In this document: positions 51,441 through 62,069 of the stretch, in pieces | Layout: each line of letters opens with the position of its first letter | Position numbering within the stretch: position 1 is the stretch's first letter | NCBI RefSeq assembly: GCF_026210795.1 | Contig: NC_089438.1 | Coordinates: 2,005,501 to 2,069,500 of the forward strand | Reading direction: 5' to 3' | Length of the DNA stretch: 64,000 nt | Origin: Rhizophagus irregularis | Taxonomy: Eukaryota > Glomeromycota > Glomeromycetes > Glomerales > Glomeraceae | The notes under the pieces: generated by a model | The model's database searches: none | What the model was told of the DNA's origin: nothing | What the model saw: only the letters and a program-made list of their open reading frames with translations | Program-made: the position numbers and the translations under genes

Positions 51441-52757
51441 ATGTCTTCTATCAAAAATTATTTACCAAAATATACTTATAAAAGAAATCCTAAAATCAGT
51501 AATAAGGCAGCAAATAAACAAAATGAATTAATGCGACTCAATGATGAAAGTAAGTCTTTCATTAACATAAATAAAACCACCGAGAACAATCAGTTCCTTT
51601 GATAAATCATGTGAAATCGTTTACCTTTGATGGCGCAATAATAAAAGATACACAAATAACGCCATTTTTCTTTTTTTTTAAAAAAAAAAGAACTAAATGA
51701 TGATGCCACATCCATCACTAATAAAAACACGGTTACTTCATCCGATTTCACTGAAAAACAAAATCAAGGTGTGATATCATCATTTGTTATTGGACATATC
51801 ATTAGCGAAAATGAATTAGCTTTAGCATCTCCATATTCATATAGAGAATTAAATGATGTATTTGATGAGTTTTTAGAATTACAGAAACAGAGTAATAAAG
51901 TATTCGGAAAATCTAGTATCAAGAAATCCGAAAAGAATTCTGATATAAAGAAGAATAATCAGAATAAAAATGTGAATAATAACGGAAGAGAAAACAGTAA
52001 AAAACGTGATGGTGGTGTTGGTGGAAACAGTGAAAGAAATCAAAGAGAAATTGCTAAAAGAGCATTGAAATCAAAACCGACTAACAATATTAACGCTGAA
52101 AAATCTGAAAAGATTTCAACAGATAAAAATCGTATTCAAAGAAATGTATTGAAGAATAATGATGAGTTTAATAACAAAATTGATAAAAAAATTGGAAATC
52201 GAGTAAGTTTGTTTTATTAATAGTTGTAAAAATATTGCGAAGCAATCAATTTAATATTTTATTTATTTTTTCAGAGGATTGATATTGTTAACCAAGATGA
52301 TATAAACTTTGAAAAATATAATAATGAGTTTGAAGATTGGCACAATATGTATCCTATATTGACTTCAACTCCTAATTCTAGTATCAATTTCGAAACAAAT
52401 ACTATTACCAAATTCCATAATAATTCAAATGTAGAGGATGATGACATGGGAGATATTCTCCCAGATTCTTATTCTTTTCCTAAAAATGGTGGAAGAAATT
52501 CACCAAAAGAGAATCTATCAACTTTTAAACATGATCAATTACAACAATCGCAACTCTTCAATGCAGTTCCAAAAACAAATGGTAAAGAGGAAAAAGAAAT
52601 TCGGTATCCATCACAAGATACGAATACGGAACTTTCATTACAATCATATGCAGAAAGAGATGAAATACGAAGATTCGTGTTCAAGCAATTGTCCGATGAT
52701 GATAACGAATTGGAAGGCTTTTATGATTTCAAATCAGGAAATTATAAGAAAGACTAA
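51441..52757 (+). CDS. Hypothetical Lys/Asn-rich protein, 367 aa
   Basis: Exons are 51441-51549, 51691-52202 and 52275-52757, joined in phase with GT-AG borders. I do not recognise the family. The N-terminus is basic (MSSIKNYLPKYTYKRNPK). One probably folded stretch is SFVIGHIISENELALASPYS followed by YRELNDVFDEFLELQKQ, which looks helical. The middle is a long Lys/Asn-rich, likely disordered region with KKSEKNSDIKKNNQNKN. The last exon is acidic and Ser/Asn-rich and ends DDDNELEGFYDFKSGNYKKD. The lysine clusters suggest a nuclear protein. No signal peptide or membrane segment is visible. Confidence 0.7.
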
Positions 52758-53101
52758 TTAATTTTTATAGTAATATATATATATATATATATATTTATTT
52801 AATATATTATTGTTTACTTTAATATATGTATGATTGTGACGAATAGAAAGGAAATGCTAAATTAAAATAATTGAATGAATTTAATATTATATTCAATATA
52901 ATCGGAGATTTTTCAGTTGGTTTGCGATTATATAATAAAATTTAATTTGATGTCACTTATTATTATTTAAAATGAAGATCTATTCCAATTTTTATTAGTA
53001 TGTATGATCTTTTTATACAGAAAAATATAAAATGAAGTCGAGAAATTATTTTTTTCCTTTTTTAAACCTTTTCCTTTCATTTTGTGAAAACAAAAAAAAA
53101 A
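52758..53101. other. Short spacer
   Basis: A 0.34-kb AT-rich spacer with a (TA)n run at about 52775-52795. A T-rich stretch precedes the next start codon. No gene is seen. Confidence 0.4.
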
Positions 53102-53863
53102 ATGGCAGAAAATATATACACAACAACTCAAGAGAATAGTAATTCTCCTCAAGTCTCCTCTACATCACCTTATAATAAAATATTATATCAACATAATCAT
53201 AATACATTATCTTTAAATAATATCTCTCAAAATAATGATAATAATGGGGATGGAAAAGCAGAAACTCAATTATTATCACAAATATATCATATAAATGAAC
53301 AACTTAATCAACTTAGCCATTTTAGCAATGCTTTTGCTTTAGAAAATTATAATCCTATTAATGAAAGGACACCTTCACCAATTTATATTGTACCTCCAAG
53401 TACTCCTACATATTTCAAAGATGAAGGGTTTGATTTTCAATCTTCAACTTTAGGAGGAACTTCAAGGGAATTACAATTAAACAATACAATGAATAACATT
53501 AATTATACAAATATGTTACCATTTATGTCTACAGGTACAATAAATCTAACTTGGCCTATACAAAATCAATATGTTAATATTGCTTCAACAATGAATTTGG
53601 AAGAAAATTCTGTAAGTTTTTTAACTAATATTATTATTTACTTTAAAAAGTAGCATATATTCAAATTAAAAAAAAACAATAATTTCTTAATTCTCTTTTT
53701 TTAATAGTCAAATTCTACAATTATAAATAATAACTTTGTTGATAATGGTGATGATATGACTGGTATAGAAGCTCAGAAAAAACAAATTTTTAATAACAAT
53801 AACAATAATAATAATCCTGGAAATTTTCTCGTAAATGAGTTTCAAAATTTGAAACTTGAATAA
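53102..53863 (+). CDS. Hypothetical Asn/Ser-rich protein, 221 aa
   Basis: Exons are 53102-53611 and 53708-53863, joined in phase 0. The start is the first ATG (MAENIYTTTQENSN), after an A-run. The product is rich in Asn, Ser, Thr and Gln and appears mostly disordered. A possible short helix is AETQLLSQIYHINEQLNQLS, and the motif RTPSPIYIVPPSTPTYF has Ser/Thr-Pro sites. The C-terminus has an Asn run and ends EFQNLKLE. It is not recognised. Composition and Pro-directed sites recall fungal transcription-regulatory regions, but no DNA-binding domain is visible. Confidence 0.65.
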
Positions 53864-54479
53864 TAAAGTTCGCGCGTGTGTAATGTTTGATATTAAATGT
53901 GAAAAATTTTTTGTTTCGTCCTTGTAAAAACAATAATATTCATAAAAATTTTACACGTTTCTTTTTTTTTAACAAAAAAACTTTTTTCGACACTTTCATT
54001 GGAGACAATGAAAATCTATTTATTTTGTTAGGCATTCAATTCAAATTTGGCGTTTTTGAAAGATACTGTAATTAGTAAATTATAACCAAATAATATTATG
54101 TACACGAGTTAGAGTATAATTACGTTATAGTTTCTGAATTACTAAAATAAAAGATATCCATATAAATTATTAATTGGTTTAATCTAACGTTTCTTTTTCT
54201 TAAATTTATATTTAAAAGTTAAAACCCTCCCAAAACTCAAACCAATATTCGAAACATGATTATTTGGTATTGTTTAGTTACGTTTCGAAATTTAGTATTG
54301 TTTTAACTTGTAATCACGTGATATTGGCATTTAGGATATTTTATTTGAATTATTTACATTTTTTTTATATAACTTGCTTCTTTTCATTTATATATTAGAA
54401 ATATTATTAGATAGTACATAAAATTTAAATAAATCATAGTCATTAAATGCGATATGCTGATCGATCATCAAAGATGTAC
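53864..54479. other. AT-rich spacer
   Basis: No gene is supported. It contains the palindrome TCACGTGA at 54314-54321 and T-runs. Confidence 0.4.
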
Positions 54480-55605
54480 TGCGGCTTTTAAATGATTTGA
54501 TGATGCAAAATTTCAGAGATAAAAAGTTAAAAATGCTTATTAAAAATCAGGGAGTTGTGCAATATGGCAGACCGGGACGTCTCCAATTCTCTTTAAACAT
54601 TCATATTTACATGATCGAATCCATGATTCATTTGGCGCGAACAATATTAAATAACTACTTGCTGCCTCGTCAAGCCAATTCAATTTCTGAAAGAGCACAT
54701 CATCATATAGCATGGGTGGCAGTAGCTCATTACTGTCTTGCATCTGTTAAATGTGCAAGACAATTTGCTTCATTTTTTGCTGATAAAGTGTCGTTATGAC
54801 AAAACTTTCCATACATTACAATAAATTAATTCCATCAGTATATTTGATGATAAAGTTGTATGTACTCAGTGGTATCTTGGCACATCTTCAATTACACACA
54901 TGCAAGACCTTAATAATCTCACCCACGGATTCCAAATATGATGATGTATTAAATGTTAATGGAGATATTTGGCCTATCCGGATATTATTGGTAGATAGAT
55001 GACCTGATGAAAATCCTCGATTTTTAAAGAATACTAAGCATATTTTCATATCCAAGAAATTTGATTTAGATTATTTGAGTGCAAGAACGCATGATCCAGG
55101 CAATCTAAATATAACCTGTTGAAAGAGGTTAGCAAAGTTGTCTAGTGGTATAACATTACGATAAAAATTTGAATACACAAGGGAGAGCTACAAGCCCATA
55201 ATTGGCTACTCGAAATTTTCGATATGCAGAAGCTTTGTGTGACATTTAGAGTCGTAATTTGATTTTTGGAAAACAAGTCAATGCTCATTATGTAGATACA
55301 CTCCCTGAAAATGTGCAGTTTGAAGGTACAGATGAGAAGAATTAAAAAGGCTAAGAAAAATGTCCAAAAAAGAATGAAGCGGATGCAAATACCTTTCTTG
55401 AATGCTTTGTACCATGGTCTAGGATTGAAACTTGTGTGCCTATCCAGACGATATCAGACGCTGCAAGAACACAAGTTGCTGTGGGCTGAGGATGCCATGA
55501 AGTTTCTACAAATTAACAATGGTTTCTTGTGATATCTTGAAATACTAGGCTATGATGCAGATTGTCCATCTATTGATAAGAGTATGTACACGTTTTTATT
55601 GCTCA
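54480..55605 (+). pseudogene. Decayed DDE transposase-like gene relic
   Basis: Fragments in changing frames of the plus strand read like one long protein: SLNIHIYMIESMIHLARTIL, HHHIAWVAVAHYCLASVKCA, SITHMQDLNNLT, DSKYDDVLNVNGDIWPIRIL, then PDENPRFLKNTKHIF, DLDYLSARTHDPGN, a degraded NPVERxMAKLSSGITL, EDAMKFLQINNGFL and DADCPSIDKSMYTRFY. This order resembles a repeat protein family I associate with Rhizophagus genomes. Its D-GGPDENPR and HAPGQSAYNPVER blocks look like DDE-type catalytic motifs. Many stops and frame changes show it is dead. Class of element and assignment to DNA transposons are inferred. No terminal repeats were found. Confidence 0.6.
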
Positions 55606-56188
55606 ATAATATTTTTCTTATTCTCACCTTTTAACAAATTATAAACGATTAAGTCAAGTTGGACAAATTCTCAACAACTGAACACATTATTTCATTTGAT
55701 GAAATTCAACTTGATTTAAGAGAATATATGTCAGATAGAGAATGAATTTAATAAGTTTGAATAAATAAATTTGAAAAAGTCGTTTCACTTTGAAAACAAT
55801 AAAAATAAAATTAATGTATTAAAATGAAATGTGTTTTTTTTTTATTTGTAATAGCGGTACATTAAAGAATAAATATATATTGTTTTTAACGTAGATTTTC
55901 TATAAAATTAAAAGTATAGAACAAAAATAAGCAGCAAAATATATATCAAGAATAAAATTAAAATTAAAAAAGATAAAAATTCGAAATTAAATTTCTGACA
56001 AATCACACTGTATTTGTACATCTCCAAAAAAGCCGGTAAAGCACGCTAAATTTACCGGAAAATCCGGTAAATCCTAAAACATTTATGCATAATTGAGCCA
56101 ATCGTACAGTTCATAAGGTGCATTCATTAATAAATTTACCTTCTTTTTGATCATTTCATTTTTACTTTTTTTTTTAATCAGAAAAAAA
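55606..56188. promoter_or_regulatory. Region upstream of RPB9 with a CCGGTAAA hairpin
   Basis: At 56051-56071 TTTACCGG-AAAAT-CCGGTAAA forms a perfect 8-bp hairpin, with a further GCCGGTAAA at 56032-56040, about 120-155 bp before the RPB9 start codon. It may be a regulatory site or a scrap of an inverted-repeat element. The rest is AT-rich spacer. Confidence 0.4.
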
Positions 56189-57108
56189 ATGGCCACCTTT
56201 AAATTCTGTAAGCTATGGTAAATATATGTTAATGAATATATTAAATAAATTGGATTACTTTATATATTTCAACCCCCTTTTTTATTATTGTTAACAGTAG
56301 TAATTTGTTATACCCAAGAGAAGACAAAGAAGCTCATAAATTATTTTATGCTTGCCGTAATTGTATTCACCAAGAAGAAACCGATAACAAATGTGTTTAT
56401 AGAAATGAGCTTATGAATGCGTCTAGGTAAAAAAAAAAAATTTTTCCCTTCCTTTTTAAACATTGATCTAATTATTATATTTTTGGTTCGTTTAAGTGAA
56501 GTCACTACAATTATTCGAGACATAGCTTGCGATCCCACACTGGTAAAGATTTATTAAACAAATTACTCTTTTATAAAATTTATTGATTTATTAAAAAAAT
56601 TATTATTTTTTTAAAGCCACGCACGGAAAAAGAATGTCCAGAATGTGGTTATATAGAAGCAGTATTTTTTGAACAACAATCACGTCGTTCAGGTCGTTCA
56701 GATACCAAAATGGTATTATATTATGCCTGTGCTAATGCTGAATGTGGTTTTAGATGGACTGACTATAGTGATAATAAGCCAAAACAACCAGCACCACAAG
56801 ATGAGGAGAGCATACCTGAAGGATATACCGAAGATGAAAATTATATGAATGATATATATGGTACTCAAGGACTAGATAACACATTTCAAGGTATCAAAAA
56901 TTTTTTCAACATTCTCCTCACTAAATATATAAAATTAAATTTTTTATTATAACAAAAAAGGTTCTATTCAATTTTCTAAATTTTCTTATTTTTTCTTTTG
57001 TAAACAGATCAATTGTATAATAATAATACTACAATTCTTGAACCCGAAGTCAATGATCCCATAACTAATTTACCAAAGAATGAATATCATAATCCGGAAG
57101 ATTGGTGA
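56189..57108 (+). CDS. RPB9: RNA polymerase II subunit RPB9 with C-terminal extension
   Basis: RPB9 is a two-zinc-ribbon subunit at the tip of the polymerase jaws that supports start-site choice, fidelity and response to TFIIS. Exons are 56189-56217, 56298-56426, 56497-56542, 56617-56890 and 57008-57108, giving 192 aa. The first ribbon is FKFCKLCSNLLYPRED with YACRNC. The linker SEVTTIIRDIACDPTLPRTE is conserved. The second ribbon is CPECGYIEAVFFEQQSRRSG plus YYACANAECGFRWTD, with C-x4-C as in human. Typical RPB9 is about 115-125 aa and ends here; this protein adds about 70 acidic, Asn-rich residues including PEGYTEDENYMNDIYGTQG and ending NEYHNPEDW. The stop codon lies one base from that of the convergent ETFB gene. 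Confidence 0.94.
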
Positions 57109-57109
57109 T

Positions 57110-58128
57110 TTAAAGAGCTCCGGCCTCTTTCAATTTAGAAATTAATTCATCTACAGTTCCTACTTTAGATCCACCTTGCCTAGCTGGTGGTTCTACTACA
57201 GAAATAGTTTCTAATCTTGGAGTAATATCAACACTTAATTGATCAGGTGTAAATTTGACTAAAGGTTTTTTCTTTGCTTTCATAATATTAGGGAGGGTGG
57301 CAAATCTAGGTTCATTCAATCTTTAATTTAAAAAAAAAATTTTAATTCACTGTTTTAATTAAAAAATATAAATTATAAAAAATCGAAGAAAAATGTAAAA
57401 TAATTGCCTTAAATCGGTAGTCACAACAGCTGGTAATTTGCTACTAATGGTTTCCAGACCACCATCAACTTCACGTGTTACTGTAAGTTTGTCGCCATTT
57501 AACTCAACTTTTGACGCAAAGGTTGCCTAAAAATAAATAATTTTTAATTTGATTGTCTTTTTAAATTTAAAACCCGCTTTGTAAAAAGTACCTGAGGCCA
57601 ATTCAGGAGACCAGCTAACATTTGACCAGTTTGACTAGCGTCATCATCAATAGCTTGTTTACCAAAAATAACTAAACTTGGTTGTTCTTTTTCAACTATA
57701 GCTTTAAATAATTTAGCAACAGCCAACGGCTGTAAAATATTTGCTACGTCATTATCATCTTTACCCACTTCAACATGTATAGCTCTATCCGCTCCCATAG
57801 CTAAAGCTGTTCTAAGCTGCTCTTGAGCTTTTGGTGGACCACAAGTTAAAGCAATAACTTCTTTTATTACATTATTGCCTAACTTTTCTCTCAATCTTAA
57901 TGCTTCTTCTACCGCGATTTCATCAAATGGATTTAGAGAATGTTTTATATTCGCTGTCTCTACAGCCTTTTTCGCTGAATTAACTCGAACTTTTACTGCA
58001 AAATCTATTACTCTTTTACAACCTAATAAATAGATTAAAGTTTAATAGAATGAAGATCATTTCTTTTATTGAAATTAAATTATTAAATTATTAATGAACT
58101 TACCAACAAGAATCTTTAAATTAGACAT
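57110..58128 (-). CDS. ETFB: Electron transfer flavoprotein beta subunit
   Basis: ETF alpha-beta carries electrons from acyl-CoA dehydrogenases to ETF-ubiquinone oxidoreductase in the mitochondrial matrix. Minus-strand exons are 58128-58104, 58022-57592, 57536-57418 and 57320-57110, giving 261 aa, the usual length. Motifs: [72 protein letters not shown], the family signature around [12 protein letters not shown], and [20 protein letters not shown] (the loop that recognises dehydrogenase partners and is methylated in animals). The third intron must start with GC, not GT (AAG|GCAATT at 57418/57417), to join TTDL to RLNEP. The beta subunit normally has no cleaved presequence, consistent with the start seen. 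Confidence 0.95.
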
Positions 58129-58639
58129 TGTTTAAAAAAAAAAAAAAAAACGAAAAGAAATACTGATTGTCAAATTTTGGATTATCATGATTAAGATTTA
58201 AATTCGTGTAACATGAAAAATCATTTTGATCGAGTAGAAAATCCTCGTACTCATAACTTGGTCATCGGGTCATCAGAATTAATACGTACGGAAATATTTC
58301 TGATTGGTTAATTATTAACGAAAAAACCTTTCGCGAAAGAGATAACTTAACTTAGACCGGGAAGTTTCGGGTCAATTATCTTAGACCGTGGAGGTCCAAC
58401 CTAGACCTGTAACCTAATTTGGAAAAGATATCTAAACTATTCGTAAAAGCTACATGACTTTAATCACGTGCAGTGGTTGCTCCTAGAAGAAATGGCATGT
58501 CAAAAAAAATGATAACAGAAAGTAATTTTATACTCGTGAGTTATTGGCGTTGATTAAAGACACGTGCAACTTTCCAAAAAAATTTGCTCACCACTGTATA
58601 TACTGTATGTGATACAATTTATCATCTTGGTTTGTTGTT
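58129..58639. promoter_or_regulatory. ETFB upstream region with two CACGTG sites
   Basis: The gap upstream of the ETFB start holds CACGTG at 58465 and 58561 and locally more complex sequence (58250-58480) than neighbouring spacers. No gene is seen. Confidence 0.4.
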
Positions 58640-59345
58640 ATCAGATTATCAGACTTGGAAAATTCAAATATTCAAATACTACCGAAAACTAAGGTGTCGA
58701 AGAAAATATCACAAATGAAGTTCGAGCTGGTTATCCCGAGTCAAAAAAATATGTCTTCTAAAATAGCAAAAGACAAAATCAAAAAATCTCAACGTTGTGA
58801 CTGTCCTTTTTATGCTCGTGCTACACTAATGGTTTAGGATATATTATATAGCATGCCGGAATCTTGCTCATAATTATCAAATGGTTGATGAATGGCATCG
58901 ATATTTCATGTCAAATGAGCGGGAGTATTCCTTATAATGATAAATGTTCTAGGTATGCGTGCGACTTTAAAGAAGAGTTTGGTGATGTTATATGGGCGTA
59001 CAATGATATTTACAACTTTATATCAATTGAAAGGCTCTGGTCCGGGGAAGAAAAAGATTTTATACTGGCATTTGTAAAAATTATTAAAGCAATTTAAACA
59101 TGATAATGCAGAATTTTTTATACTGATATTAATAATATAATACAGAAGTCATCATTTAACAATCTTTCAATGAAATATTTATTTCCGAAGTTGAAAAACT
59201 GAATAAAGCACAATCCAACACTATGAATATTATACCAACAGTAATAGTTCGTGGAATAAGACGACCATCCAATAAGAGAATTAAAAGTGCAGGAGAATTA
59301 AATAAAAAATCTAATAATAAAAAGAAAAGAGCTGATGAAAAATGC
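58640..59345 (+). pseudogene. Truncated FAR1/MULE-like transposase relic
   Basis: Readable pieces are SKKISQMKFELVIPSQKN, SQRCDCPFYARATL (the zinc-finger-like start of FAR1/Mutator-type proteins), and HNYQMVDEWHRYFMSNER in another frame. After a short unrecognised stretch comes MNIIPTVIVRGIRRPSNKRI, which looks like the C-terminal end of the same kind of protein. The long catalytic middle is missing, so it is an internally deleted, inactive copy. The assignment is from remembered motif style and was not searched. Confidence 0.55.
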
Positions 59346-59588
59346 TAATAATAGTATGTCAAAACTTAACGTTAGTTTTTATAATTTCTTTATTTTTTTG
59401 TCTTTATTATTATTTTTAAATTTTATTCTTTTAGTCTTAAAACCATATTTTAACAAAAAATGTTGTTGAATATGAAATATCAATTGTATAACCTTATAAA
59501 ACTGATATTAGAAGTAAGTTATTTAATGAACATAATTTCATTATTTTATACCATGAGGTTTGAGTATCTCAGAAGGTGAAAATTCAAG

Positions 59589-59769
59589 TAGAAACAGTTA
59601 CCCTCTCTATAGCGAATTTTTATATAGTGAATAACTTGCTATAATGAAGAAAAGTTCGGGTACAGATTTTTATATATAATAAAATGACCCTCAATATAGT
59701 GAATTTCTAACTATAACGAATTTTAATCTCCAGCCCATGGATTCACTATAGTAAAAGTGAACTGCACTA
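59589..59769. mobile_element. Small TA-flanked inverted-repeat element, pogo/mariner-like MITE
   Basis: The left end reads TAGAAACAGTTACCCTCTCT followed by ATAGCGAAT. The right end, reverse complemented, reads TAGTGCAGTTCACTTTTACT followed by ATAGTGAATCC. These are imperfect terminal inverted repeats of about 30 bp, each beginning with TA. The inside repeats CTATAryGAAT words in both directions. Ends of the form CAGTT..CC(T/C)..CTATARYGAA resemble pogo-type Tc1/mariner elements. At about 180 bp it has no coding capacity. Confidence 0.65.
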
Positions 59770-59799
59770 GAGTTTTGGAACCGAAAACCATTGTGTTCC

Positions 59800-59950
59800 G
59801 AAATCCTTATCACAGTATTTAGTTCAAATTTTGGTACCTAAAACTGCAATTATACTTATTAAAGGCGATTCCGGAGGTATTTCTTTGGATATAGCGAAAA
59901 ATATTATGGATATGTTTGGATTTTATGTTCATAATGGTAGTAATGCGTAA
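59800..59950 (+). pseudogene. Fragment of an unknown repeated coding gene
   Basis: A short plus-strand stretch reads VQILVPKTAIILIKGDSGG and SLDIAKNIMDMFGFYVH before a stop. This style (ILVPETAxxLIxxD...A.xIM...FG.Y.H) is one I remember from repeated Rhizophagus proteins. It has no start or context of its own and is taken as debris. Confidence 0.3.
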
Positions 59951-60214
59951 TTATGTTAAATAACTATGTTATACTTTATTGACACTTTTTATTATATATT
60001 CCTTTTTATTATATTACACACTATTTTTAAATTATTTTTCCTTTATTATATTATTTTAAAATACACCAAAGAAATTATAATATATAATTAACATAAAATC
60101 TTAATTAAAAATCAAAAAATAAAAATCAAAAAACATGAAATTTAACGCATATAAATAAGTACATAATCACAAATTCTTTTAATATACATCTCGTTTTAAA
60201 TTGTTTTACATTGA

Positions 60215-60396
60215 TAGACCCCCTGTAAAAAAAGTCTATCCGTTTTTATATTCCATCTTTTTCCGTAAAAGGCTCATATTTCCGGAACTAATAATCTTAT
60301 CACGGAATTTAACATTTTCTGTGAATGGATCCGTGAAAGGCTCATTTTTACGGAGTTTTTACAGAAACAACGGATAAAATTTTTTATAGGGACTTA
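60215..60396. mobile_element. Second small inverted-repeat element (CCGTAAAA-rich MITE)
   Basis: The left end TAGACCCCCTGTAAAAAAAG continues TCTATCCGTT. The right end, reverse complemented, is TAAGTCCCTATAAAAAATTT then TATCCGTT, so about 28 bp are imperfectly inverted and both ends start with TA. Inside, CCGTAAAAGGCTCAT and CCGTGAAAGGCTCAT form a direct repeat, and CACGGAATTT and TTACGGAG add further related words. It is about 180 bp and non-coding, unlike the element at 59589 in sequence. Confidence 0.65.
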
Positions 60397-60662
60397 TTAG
60401 CTATAGTCGTACCAGATGTGATTTATTCCTCGAACCTTTAAAAATTGTTTCTTGTAACTTTCGGAAATATCTCTGATTGGCTAATTACTTTGTATTATTT
60501 GTAATATTGATGACTAAAATTGACGTAATAATGCCATTTTATTTAATCTATTAGTAATATTAATCTTATTATTAATAGATTTTAGATCTATAATTTTGTT
60601 ATAAATTTACATTATATCCATTATTTCATGTTAGAAGCAATTTTTTCCGAGAAAAAGTAAAA
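60397..60662. promoter_or_regulatory. Upstream region of the nitronate monooxygenase gene
   Basis: AT-rich spacer between the inverted-repeat element and the start codon at 60663, presumably the promoter. No specific site is recognised. Confidence 0.35.
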
Positions 60663-62013
60663 ATGTCGTTATATTCGTTTAATACAGGATTTATTAGTTT
60701 GTTTAAAGAATATGGTATAAAATATCCAATAGTAAAAGCTCCTATGGCAAAAATATCTGATGTAAAGTTAGCAAGTGAAGTTTATTTAGCAGGAGGGTTA
60801 AGTTTTCTTTCAACAGGTAGATAACTTGATTTTATCTTTATTAAATTTAACCGATTTTTAACTTTGGATTTAAAATTTTCTTTAATTATAGGATATAAGT
60901 CTTATGAAGATATTGATAATGATTTAAAATCAATTCGCGAATTATTAAAATCTACTCCAACCAACGGATTATTACCAATTGGTATAGCATTTATGACATT
61001 TGCACTAGACTCTGAATTTTCCTCCTCCTCTTCAAATTCGTCTCTTCATTTGACCCTTTCTTATAAACCATTAGCAATTTGGTTTTCATTTGGTGATTTT
61101 TCAAAATATGTACCTATAGTACGTTCATTATCACCTCACACAAAAATATTTGCTCAAGTACAAACAATAGAACAAGCAATAAATGCATATAAAAATAATG
61201 CAGACGTGATTGTAGTACAAGGTAATGAGAGCGGTGGACATGGATTAATTAATGGTGCATCTACATTAACTTTGGTACCTGAAGCTATTGATACTTTAAA
61301 TCAAATTTATTCCTCTTCTAAAGAAGAGAACTTAAAAAAGCCTATTATCCTGGCTGCAGGAGGAATTATTGATGGTAGAGGTTTAGCTTCAGTATTAATG
61401 CTCGGTGGTGACGGAGTTGTAATGGGGACAAGATTTATAGTTTCTAAAGAGTCTGCTGCTCATCCTGATTCCAAAAAAATCATTATTAATACTAATGATG
61501 GTGGTGTAAATACGGTTAGAACTCAGATATTCGATAAATTAAAAGAACAGAATACTTGGCCATCTCAATGGGATGGTAGAGCAATTAAAAATAAAACTGT
61601 TGAAGAGATTGAGGAATTAGGTGGTGATGATGAAAAAATCGGCGAAAGAAAAAAAATTTACAAAGAAGCTGTTTTGGGAAAAGATTATTCGAGAGCGGTA
61701 TGTTTGCTAATTATTTTTTTTTTTCTTTTTGTAATTTAATAATAAATTTGTTAATAAATTTCAATATATATTGTTTTTTGCTAGGTTATTTATGCTGGTT
61801 CCGGAGTTGGATTAATTCGTGATGAACCGTCTGTTAAAGTAAGTATATTTCATCATATAAGTAATACATAACTTATACTTTAAAAATTAATTCAACTTTT
61901 CTTTATTATATTCGTAGGAAATCTTGGAAAATACGGCAAAAGTTGCTACAGAAACAATCACACATGTATATAATTCGGTTATTACAAAAGAAAATATTTC
62001 GAAATTTTATTAG
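60663..62013 (+). CDS. Nitronate monooxygenase (2-nitropropane dioxygenase) family protein
   Basis: An FMN-dependent TIM-barrel enzyme of the family that oxidises alkyl nitronates such as propionate 3-nitronate. Exons are 60663-60816, 60892-61697, 61785-61838 and 61918-62013, giving 369 aa. Motifs: YPIVKAPMAKISDVKLASEV, AGGLSFLSTGYKSYED, QGNESGGHG with the likely catalytic His, LAAGGIIDGRGLASVLMLGG and DGVVMGTRFIVSKES (FMN phosphate-binding region), then YAGSGVGLIRDEPSVKEIL. No targeting peptide or PTS1 is clear (C-terminus ISKFY). Substrate cannot be told from sequence. It converges with the METTL25-like gene, with 56 bp between stops. Confidence 0.9.
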
Positions 62014-62069
62014 TCTAGAAGATTTTGTGTTTGTAAATTTTATTTAAATATTTTATTCAACTATTGTTA

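Noticed and set aside
54540-54743. Minus-strand frame across the transposase-like relic
   Set aside because: It is the shadow of the plus-strand reading, which matches the remembered protein family.
55130-55175. tRNA-like stretch (GTTGTCTAGTGGTATAAC)
   Set aside because: No cloverleaf can be completed around it, and it lies in the coding relic (KLSSGIT).
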